From: CAYLLT01 sp964591605 | GTDB taxonomy: Bacteria; Planctomycetota; Phycisphaerae; UBA1845; PWPN01 | Assembly (NCBI GenBank): GCA_964591605.1 | Contig: CAZQEN010000388.1 | Span: forward strand, 1-6,874 | Reading direction: 5' to 3' | DNA length: 6,874 bases | Part shown: piece by piece, positions 1-5,118 of the stretch | Numbering within the stretch: the first letter of the stretch is position 1 | How the letters are laid out: every line of letters starts with the position of its first letter | The notes under the pieces: generated by a model | Databases searched by the model: none | Told to the model about the DNA's origin: nothing | What the model saw: the letters and a program-made list of their open reading frames with translations, nothing else | Position numbers and translations under genes: made by a program

Positions 1-704
1 TCAAGGTCTCAGGCGTCGAGATCGAAGGCAAAGACGAGCCCGGCGTCGACGTGCAGTATCCCTGGGAAGAGATCCCTCGCCGCCACCACGACAAGGAGCT
101 CGACGTCAAGGCGTTTTACATCGACCGCTATCCGGTGACGAACGCGCAGTTCAAGAAGTTCCTCGACGCGAGCGGCTACCGCCCGAAGGACGATCACAAC
201 TTCCTGAAAGACTGGAAAAACGGCTCGTTCCCTGCCGGCTGGGAAAAGAAGCCGGTCACGTGGGTGGCCATTGAGGACGCCCGCGCCTACGCTGCCTGGG
301 CGGGCAAGCGTCTCCCGCACGAATGGGAATGGCAGTATGCCGCTCAGGGGAACGAAGGGCGTCCATACCCCTGGGGCACGCAACCCGACGACTCGGCCGT
401 GCCTCCCTTCGAGGATGGTCCCGTCATGAGCCCCCCCGCCGACGCCGACGCACACCCCAGGGGCGCCAGCCCGTTCGGCGTGATGGACATGACCGGCAAC
501 GTCTGGCAGTGGACGGACGAATTCCACGACGAACACACGCGGGCCGCCATCGTCCGCGGCGGCAGCCACTATCGCCCGAAGGCCTCGCACTGGTACTTCC
601 CCCGCAACACCCGGCTCGATGAACACGGAAAGTATCTGCTCATGGCCCCGAGCAAAGACCGCTCGGGCATGGTCGGATTCCGGTGCGTCGTGGATGCGGA
701 GTAG
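1..704 (+). CDS. SUMF1/formylglycine-generating-enzyme-like domain protein, 3' part only
   Basis: The reading frame is open from base 3, with no obvious start in view, so the gene begins left of the window; a GTG at 51 lies inside conserved domain sequence and is unlikely to be the start. Numbering from that GTG, the domain shows FYIDRYPVTNAQFKKFL (22-38), PVTWVAIEDARAYAAWAGKR (68-87), a variant of the LPTEAEWEYAA motif (LPHEWEWQYAA, 88-98), YPWG (106-109), GVMDMTGNVWQW (143-154), VRGGS (168-172) and GFRC (209-212), ending at a TAG. These are the landmarks of the FGE-sulfatase family in the correct order. True formylglycine-generating enzymes need two cysteines shortly after the RGGS motif. 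Here the aligned positions are Arg175 and His180, and Cys212 is the only cysteine visible. It is therefore probably not a sulfatase-activating oxidase; a binding or structural role, or a domain of a larger protein, is inferred. The substrate is unknown. Confidence 0.88.
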   Translation, partial: KVSGVEIEGKDEPGVDVQYPWEEIPRRHHDKELDVKAFYIDRYPVTNAQFKKFLDASGYRPKDDHNFLKDWKNGSFPAGWEKKPVTWVAIEDARAYAAWAGKRLPHEWEWQYAAQGNEGRPYPWGTQPDDSAVPPFEDGPVMSPPADADAHPRGASPFGVMDMTGNVWQWTDEFHDEHTRAAIVRGGSHYRPKASHWYFPRNTRLDEHGKYLLMAPSKDRSGMVGFRCVVDAE

Positions 705-706
705 AA

Positions 707-726
707 GGCCCGTTCATAACCGGGCC
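707..726 (+). terminator. Possible terminator hairpin after the SUMF1 gene
   Basis: Two bases after the TAG stop there is a perfect 6-base inverted repeat, GGCCCG and CGGGCC, around an 8-base loop (TTCATAAC). The position suits a transcription terminator. No T-run follows it, so intrinsic termination is uncertain, and in GC-rich DNA such a short stem may be chance. Confidence 0.3.
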
Positions 727-764
727 GGCCGGACCTCTTCGTCACAGAGACGGCTCAAGCACGG

Positions 765-774
765 TTGACGTCAA
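765..774. promoter_or_regulatory. Perfect 10-base palindrome, possible operator
   Basis: TTGACGTCAA is its own reverse complement. It lies in the 177-base gap before the 71-residue protein gene, about 75 bases upstream of the candidate -10 box, and is followed directly by a second short palindrome, ATCGAT (774-779). Small toxin-antitoxin-like operons often repress themselves through palindromic operators, so it could be a binding site, but it sits rather far from the promoter candidate. A palindrome this short can also occur by chance. Confidence 0.22.
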
Positions 775-849
775 TCGATCAGCCCGGAGGTTCAATCGCC
801 CAGTGCTCAGGTGTTCTCCGTTCCGGCCGCTCCGGAAACTCACCTGCGT

Positions 850-858
850 TGGTACAAT
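850..858 (+). promoter_or_regulatory. Candidate extended -10 promoter for the 71-aa/nucleotidyltransferase pair
   Basis: The sequence TGG-TACAAT carries a TGn extension followed by a hexamer one base away from TATAAT. No convincing -35 box is found 16-18 bases upstream (the region is CTCCGG-like), which is tolerated by extended -10 promoters. Transcription would start near 865, giving a leader of about 17 bases that contains the GGAGG ribosome site at 872-876. Confidence 0.42.
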
Positions 859-881
859 GCCCTGCAGATCGGGAGGTCGAA

Positions 882-1097
882 ATGCGTCTTGACATGGGAC
901 AGATCGAAGTCGTGGATGACGAGATCGCCCGGATACTCCGGACCATGACCGGTGCCCAGCGACTCCGGATCGCAAATGATATGTTCGTATCCGTGCGGAA
1001 GGCGATTGCCACGATGCTTCGATCTGAACATCCCGACTGGGATGAGACCGCCATCATGAAGGAGACTGCACGGAGGCTCTCGCATGGAGCCATTTGA
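882..1097 (+). CDS. Small 71-residue protein of unknown function, first gene of a nucleotidyltransferase pair
   Basis: The ATG at 882 is chosen because GGAGG (872-876) stands five bases before it; the frame stays open upstream to a TTG at 765, but that stretch has no ribosome site and looks non-coding. The protein is charged and probably helical: residues 12-20 (DDEIARILR), 21-46 (opening TMTGAQRLRIAND and running into a basic helix, VRKAIATMLR), then HPDWDETAIMKETARRLSHG at 50-69. The form 'M.....RLRIA...F...R..I...L...HPDWDE......ARR.SHG' resembles small uncharacterised proteins I recall being encoded next to nucleotidyltransferases; I cannot give it an experimentally supported function. 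There is no signal peptide or membrane segment. Its last 14 bases overlap the next gene, so the two are probably translated together. An antitoxin or partner-protein role is an inference from gene order only. Confidence 0.8.
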   Translation: MRLDMGQIEVVDDEIARILRTMTGAQRLRIANDMFVSVRKAIATMLRSEHPDWDETAIMKETARRLSHGAI

Positions 1098-1662
1098 GCT
1101 GCTCGACAGGGTCGTGAGCGTGATCGAGAAGCTCGGGTCCCCCTACCTGGTCACCGGCTCGATGGCCACAATCTTCTTCGGCGAGCCGAGGCTCACCAAC
1201 GACATCGACATTGTCCTGGATCTGCCTCCCAGACACATCACTGCCTTCTGTCAGGCCTTTCCCATGCCGGAGTTCTACGTCAGTGAAGACGCGGTTCGAC
1301 AGGCGGTTCAGAACCGCGGGCAGTTCAATATCATCCATCCGGCGTCGGTATTGAAAGTGGACATCATGATTCCCGATAACACACCCTTCAACCGGAGCCG
1401 CTTCGCACGAGCGCTGCGTGTAGAGCATGCTCCTGGACTGAAGGCCGCATTCGCCTCTCCAGAGGATGTGATACTCAAGAAAATGGAATACTACCGCGAG
1501 GGTGGGTCGGACAAGCACCTTCGTGATATCTGCGGGGTGCTCAAGGTGCTCGGTGATCGGCTTGACCGTCCCTATATCGACGGATGGGTGGGTCCACTGG
1601 GTCTGGAGTCCATTTGGCGGGCGGTCCGGCAGCGGCTCACGGAGAAGGGCACGCCTTCCTGA
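1084..1662 (+). CDS. Nucleotidyltransferase-fold protein (AbiEii-like)
   Basis: This 192-residue protein carries the marks of the polymerase-beta-type nucleotidyltransferase superfamily. It has a Gly-Ser pair in YLVTGSMA (G25, S26), a DID metal-binding motif in RLTNDIDIVLD (D40, D42) and a likely third acidic residue in KVDIMIP (D93). A later block, SPEDVILKKMEYY (125-137), followed by SDKHLRDI (142-149), matches the region seen in AbiEii-like and related uncharacterised nucleotidyltransferases. The metal-binding set therefore looks complete and the protein is probably able to transfer a nucleotide to some target, which cannot be read from the sequence. The start ATG at 1084 has GGAGG at 1072-1076, inside the preceding gene, seven bases away. 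The 14-base overlap with the 71-residue gene points to coupled expression. In AbiE-type systems such an enzyme is the toxin and its neighbour the antitoxin, but the neighbour here does not look like AbiEi. Base composition is lower in GC than in the genes to the right. Confidence 0.82.
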   Translation: MEPFELLDRVVSVIEKLGSPYLVTGSMATIFFGEPRLTNDIDIVLDLPPRHITAFCQAFPMPEFYVSEDAVRQAVQNRGQFNIIHPASVLKVDIMIPDNTPFNRSRFARALRVEHAPGLKAAFASPEDVILKKMEYYREGGSDKHLRDICGVLKVLGDRLDRPYIDGWVGPLGLESIWRAVRQRLTEKGTPS

Positions 1663-1665
1663 GCA

Positions 1666-1678
1666 CGCAGGCTCTGCG
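1666..1678. terminator. Weak hairpin between convergent genes
   Basis: CGCAG and CTGCG flank a three-base loop, starting four bases after the nucleotidyltransferase stop codon; AG/CT can extend the stem across a two-base bulge. The gap between this gene and the convergent prepilin-like gene is only 54 bases (1663-1716), so any terminator for either must lie here. No T-run accompanies the stem, so the call is weak. Confidence 0.2.
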
Positions 1679-1716
1679 CTGCCGCCCACGCCTCACGGAA
1701 GACCTCCGCTCACCCG

Positions 1717-2661
1717 TCAGGGCTCCGGCGGCGCCCGATCCGTGATCAGGTTCGACGCGGTCGCCGGCTTGGTCCGGTCGTACACCGCGAAATCCTCGAA
1801 ACTGGCCGCATTCGCCGGCGGCAGACCATACCACGGAGGAGCACCCAGCAAGGCCTTGTGGAACTGAACGTGGTTGTCCAGGTACACGATGTTGCTTCCG
1901 CCCGTGCTCCCCTGGTGCTGAATCTGGAACCCGATCTGGTTGTTCACGTCGTTCCGGTCGCGCTTCTCCCAGCCCTTGCGCTCCAGGCTGGCCACGTCAT
2001 CCCCCACCTCGCTGAGCAGCATCTTCGACGCCGGCCGCTTGACCGACGACATCTTGCGGATCGCCCGCAGCGGGTTGGGCTTCGAGTAATCGATATCGTA
2101 CGGGATGTTCAGCGTGACGCAGTAGCTCAGCATGTACTCCACTTCCGTCTTACCCGCCACGTTCCGCCTGATATTGGAAGTATGGTAGTACTTGTCGTTC
2201 GGGCATGTGTACCACTCCAGGTAGGCGTAGTACTTGTTGGGGGCCTGCGTCGTGATCCGCGGGCACTTGCCCCAGTTCTTGAACTCGCCCGGTGTCCCGC
2301 GCTGCACGTACTTGTGGAAGAACTCCCAGCAGTTGATGCCCAGCACACTCAGGCCCGCGCCCGGGCTGGTCGCCTGGCTGTGATCGTAAGGGAAGAAGTC
2401 CCGGTTCGACGCCGCATACAGCGTCATCGCCTGTGAGCTCGTCCGCATGTTCGCCGCACAGGTCACCGTGCGCGCCTGCTCCCGAGCCTGTCGCAGCGAC
2501 GGCAGCAGCACCGAAATCAGCAGCGCGATGATCGCTACCACCACCAGCACTTCAATCAGGGTGAACGCGCCACGGCCGTGCCGGCGCGCGTGACCGCAAT
2601 CAGTCGACCAGGATGGTCTCCGGGATCTCTCCGCCGCGAAGCTCTGCAAACTGCCGTCCAT
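1717..2661 (-). CDS. Prepilin-like protein with type IV pilin N-terminal methylation motif
   Basis: The 314-residue product has a basic leader of about 32 residues (RSRRPS, HARRHGR), then AFTLIEV (32-38) and a long hydrophobic helix to about residue 54 ending in LLPSL, followed by RQAREQAR. This is the class III signal handled by a prepilin peptidase, with the conserved Glu (E37) at mature position +5. The residue before the cleavage site is Ala32 rather than the usual Gly, a variant I recall as frequent in planctomycetes. The body contains several cysteines (C68, C111, C133, C153, C181). Near the end is HQGSTGGSNIVYLDNHVQF (249-267), resembling the prepilin-associated H-X9-DG region, but with wider spacing and DN instead of DG. 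It is likely a pseudopilin-type envelope protein of a type II secretion-like or pilus-like apparatus. Planctomycete genomes carry many such single genes and the role of most is unknown. The ATG at 2661 is supported by GGAGG (2669-2673 on the complement), seven bases upstream. It is transcribed alone. Confidence 0.9.
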   Translation of the reverse strand: MDGSLQSFAAERSRRPSWSTDCGHARRHGRGAFTLIEVLVVVAIIALLISVLLPSLRQAREQARTVTCAANMRTSSQAMTLYAASNRDFFPYDHSQATSPGAGLSVLGINCWEFFHKYVQRGTPGEFKNWGKCPRITTQAPNKYYAYLEWYTCPNDKYYHTSNIRRNVAGKTEVEYMLSYCVTLNIPYDIDYSKPNPLRAIRKMSSVKRPASKMLLSEVGDDVASLERKGWEKRDRNDVNNQIGFQIQHQGSTGGSNIVYLDNHVQFHKALLGAPPWYGLPPANAASFEDFAVYDRTKPATASNLITDRAPPEP

Positions 2662-2684
2662 GAGCCAACCTCCAGGGAATCATA

Positions 2685-2710
2685 GGGCGCTGGCAGGATT
2701 CCTGCCGCCC
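2685..2710 (-). repeat. Inverted repeat in the leader of the prepilin-like gene
   Basis: GGCAGG (2692-2697) and CCTGCC (2701-2706) form a perfect six-base stem around ATT, and GGGC (2685-2688) with GCCC (2707-2710) extend it across a three-base bulge. It lies in the predicted leader RNA, about 11 bases upstream of the GGAGG ribosome site, where it could affect translation or mRNA stability. Read through in one frame it gives RRAAGILPA, a peptide typical of scattered palindromic repeats that I recall from planctomycete and verrucomicrobial genomes, so it may instead be a copy of a dispersed palindromic unit. Only one copy is seen in this window. Confidence 0.45.
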
Positions 2711-2776
2711 GCCTCCGCTGCACCAGGGAGAAAACACGCGTTGCTGTAGCGGCTGCCATCGACGGGCTTCCTACTC

Positions 2777-2805
2777 ATCTTATCGGTTCGCCCAGTGTCC
2801 GTCAA
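2777..2805 (-). promoter_or_regulatory. Sigma70-like promoter of the prepilin-like gene
   Basis: On the minus strand TTGACG (2805-2800) and TAAGAT (2782-2777) are separated by exactly 17 bases. Both hexamers are close to the TTGACA and TATAAT consensus: one mismatch in the -35 and two in the -10. Transcription would begin near 2770, giving a leader of about 110 bases that contains the inverted repeat at 2685-2710. It is the best promoter match I found in the window. Confidence 0.6.
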
Positions 2806-3015
2806 CAAGATTAAAAGCTATGCGCCAACCAACCGGCAACGACAATTTCACAGCACGCCACGGGAATCCCATGCGTGCATCCGAATCAGTAATAATGCAA
2901 TAAAATCATTTTTTCTGAAGACGCATCCGCTCGTGATCCGACGCTTCTTCATATGGCTCAAACAGTTGCGGTGCTGGAAGTCTGACTGGACCTTTTCATC
3001 CCACACAGCCCGTCT
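2806..3015. other. AT-rich intergenic stretch without a convincing gene
   Basis: This is the gap between the prepilin promoter and the end of pbpC. Counting by eye, bases 2881-2940 hold 24 G/C of 60, and 2891-2920 only 6 of 30, including an A-run/T-run around AAAATCATTTTTT. I see no tRNA-like fold and no ribosome site. A plus-strand frame starting with GTG at 2795 crosses the region but lacks a ribosome site and runs antisense into pbpC. The likely content is the 3' trailer of the pbpC transcript and DNA upstream of the prepilin promoter. Confidence 0.5.
2853..2878. repeat. Inverted repeat downstream of pbpC, possible terminator
   Basis: GCACGC (2853-2858) pairs with GCGTGC (2873-2878), and inside it GGG-AAT-CCC (2862-2870) forms a second short stem, with small mismatches between the two. 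It lies about 140 bases past the pbpC stop on the minus strand and is followed in that direction by a moderately T-rich stretch (TGTGAAATTGTCGTT) rather than a clean T-run. It may end the alpha-2-macroglobulin/pbpC transcript, but this is tentative. Confidence 0.32.
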
Positions 3016-5118
3016 TCACCGGGTGCCCGGCCCCTGGGCAACCTCCGCGGCGCGGGCCCTCCCTGCCGGCCGGTGTGTTTCCGGGACGCTCACACGGAAG
3101 AATCGGGAAGCGGAGGCGCCGGTGGAATCCGTGCAGCGCAACTCGTGATGGCCCACCTCCACGGCGATCACACCCGTCTCCCCCGGACTCACCAGCTTCC
3201 CGTCGAGGAACCACATCACGCGATCCGACCGTGAAGCCACCGGACGGACCACGGCGGTGTCACCCACTGTCACCATTTCCGCATCGGGTGCGGGACTGAG
3301 AATCTGCAGGCCGCCTTCCAGCTCCCGGGGCGGGGCGAGTGGAGACCGCACCGCCAGCCCCCGGGGCGGCGGGGGATCTTCGGCCGTCCGCACACCTGCG
3401 TGCTCAAACAGCGCCGCCAGCAGCGGCTCGGCAACAAGGCCCCCCACGTAATCCGGCGACCCCTCCCCCGAGAACCTTCCGATCCACACGCCGATGGCAT
3501 AACGCCGGTTATGACCGACCGCCCACGCGTCACGACGTCCGGAGCTCGTACCGGTTTTCCACATGAACCACGCCGGCTCGTCGCCCCCCTCCAGCCGGCC
3601 CGCCGGCTGTCGACGCCGGCAGCTCAGAATCTCATCGAGAGCCGCGCACACATCCGCATCAAGCACCCGGCTGCTCTCGGCCGACTCATCCAGAAACAGC
3701 CGCGGCCTGGAGCGAATCCCGCCGCGTCCCAGCGTCGCGTACCCGTTCACCAGGTCGAGCAGCGAGACCTCAACCGCCCCCGTCACGACGGCCAGCCCTC
3801 CGCGCGACTGCGCCCGTGCCGGCAGACGGATCCCGGCCGCCTCGATCACGCCCAGACACCGCGGCAACCCCACCTCCTCCGCGACCAGGATCGCCGGAAT
3901 GTTGAGAGATCGCCGCAACGCCTCGGCCGCCGTCACCTGTCCGCTAAACGTTTCATCAAAGTTCGCCGGACTCCAGCCCGCCCGCGTGATCGGAATGTCG
4001 TACACCGTCGAATCCGGTCCGATCCGGCCGGCCTCGAACGCCGCCGCGTAAATGAAGGGCTTGAGCGTCGAGCCGGGGCTGCGACGCGCCAGCGCGCCGT
4101 TCACCCCCCCGCTGATCGGATCCGCCGCATCCGCCGACCCGACCAGCGCGACAATCTCGCTCTGCGCAATGTCCAGCACCACGACCGCCGCCTGGGTCCG
4201 GGCCGGCAGCGAGGCCAGATGCCCGTCCACCAGTCGCGCCACGTCGGCCTGCAGCCCCGCATCGATCGTCGTCCGCCCGCCGCCCGGACGTCGCTGCAGA
4301 GCCAGCCACGCCACGTGCGGCGACCGGTCCCGGCGCCAGCGCGAGGTCAGCTCCGGGCAGTGCGCGCCCGCCAGATCCGCCTGCTCGGGCGTGATCATCC
4401 CCAGTTGCCGCATGCGGGCCAGCACATACTCGCGCCGCGCCAGTGCCGCCGGCATGGACCGATCCGGCCGGTATCGCGACGGAGACTGCGGCAGCCCCGC
4501 CAGCAGCGACGCCTCTCCCAGCGACAGATCCGCCGCACGCTTGCCGAAATACGCCTGTGCCGCCGCCTCGATCCCCCGCAGATTCCGCCCGTAGGGAGCA
4601 AGATTCAGATAGATCTGCAGAATCTCCGACTTACTCCGCAGCCGCTCCAGTTGCAGGGCCCGGAACGCCTCGATCGTTTTCGCCCGCCACGTGCGCGACC
4701 GATCGTCCATCATCCGGCACACCTGCATCGTGATCGTGCTCGCCCCCGACACCGTTCGGCCCGCGCGGACGTTCTGACCCATCGCCCGCAACACCGCCCA
4801 CGGATCGACGCCCGGGTGCCTTTCAAAACGCTCGTCCTCCGCCGCGATCGTCGCCCGGACGACCCACGGCGAGATCTGCTGCACCTCCACAGGGAAGCGC
4901 CACTGCTCGTCCGTCCCGACCACCGACAGCAGCACCCTCCCGGTGCGATCCGTCACCACCGGACTGGCCGGCCACGACTCCAGCCGCTCGATCGGAAACG
5001 GCCAGACATGCCACGCGGCGACGAAGCCCGCCGCCAGCCCGGCAACCGCAGCGAGACCGCGGATGAGACTCCGCTTTCGCCGATGCACCAGCCCGGCCGC
5101 CAGATGAAACAGCCTCAT
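3016..5118 (-). CDS. pbpC: Penicillin-binding protein 1C, bifunctional peptidoglycan glycosyltransferase/transpeptidase
   Basis: The 700-residue protein has a short basic cytoplasmic tail and one membrane anchor (about 20-39). The GT51 transglycosylase domain follows: EDERFERHPGVD (94-105, with E94 the likely catalytic Glu), GASTITMQVCRM (125-136), SKSEILQIYLNLAPYG (162-177) and EASLLAGLPQSPSRYRPD (202-219). The transpeptidase domain has all three active-site motifs: S350-T-L-K353 in RRSPGSTLKPF, S404-L-N406, and K521-T-G in WKTGTSSGRRDAWAVG. After residue 600 a C-terminal beta domain (LQILSPAPDAE, then MWFLDGK) matches the extension that marks PBP1C. The E. coli protein is somewhat longer (770 residues). 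Both enzymatic sites look intact, so it should polymerise and crosslink peptidoglycan at the outer face of the membrane. The ATG at 5118 overlaps the upstream alpha-2-macroglobulin stop by four bases (ATGA), with GGAG at 5130-5127 eight bases before it, which implies translational coupling and a shared promoter outside the window. Confidence 0.95.
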   Translation of the reverse strand: MRLFHLAAGLVHRRKRSLIRGLAAVAGLAAGFVAAWHVWPFPIERLESWPASPVVTDRTGRVLLSVVGTDEQWRFPVEVQQISPWVVRATIAAEDERFERHPGVDPWAVLRAMGQNVRAGRTVSGASTITMQVCRMMDDRSRTWRAKTIEAFRALQLERLRSKSEILQIYLNLAPYGRNLRGIEAAAQAYFGKRAADLSLGEASLLAGLPQSPSRYRPDRSMPAALARREYVLARMRQLGMITPEQADLAGAHCPELTSRWRRDRSPHVAWLALQRRPGGGRTTIDAGLQADVARLVDGHLASLPARTQAAVVVLDIAQSEIVALVGSADAADPISGGVNGALARRSPGSTLKPFIYAAAFEAGRIGPDSTVYDIPITRAGWSPANFDETFSGQVTAAEALRRSLNIPAILVAEEVGLPRCLGVIEAAGIRLPARAQSRGGLAVVTGAVEVSLLDLVNGYATLGRGGIRSRPRLFLDESAESSRVLDADVCAALDEILSCRRRQPAGRLEGGDEPAWFMWKTGTSSGRRDAWAVGHNRRYAIGVWIGRFSGEGSPDYVGGLVAEPLLAALFEHAGVRTAEDPPPPRGLAVRSPLAPPRELEGGLQILSPAPDAEMVTVGDTAVVRPVASRSDRVMWFLDGKLVSPGETGVIAVEVGHHELRCTDSTGASASRFFRVSVPETHRPAGRARAAEVAQGPGTR

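Noticed and set aside
765..881. TTG at 765 as an upstream start of the 71-residue protein
   Set aside because: It has no ribosome site, the added 39 residues look non-coding, and the ATG at 882 has GGAGG at ideal distance.
1054..1689. A 211-residue minus-strand frame opposite the nucleotidyltransferase
   Set aside because: It is antisense to a gene with conserved catalytic motifs and a good ribosome site, and its own product shows no domain.
1858..2436. A 192-residue plus-strand frame opposite the prepilin-like gene
   Set aside because: It is low in complexity (Val, Arg, Leu, Ala), has no recognisable domain, and is fully antisense to a gene with a clear class III signal.
2795..3148. A 117-residue plus-strand frame across the AT-rich gap
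   Set aside because: It starts with GTG without a ribosome site, overlaps the minus-strand promoter, runs about 130 bases antisense into pbpC, and has no recognisable motif.
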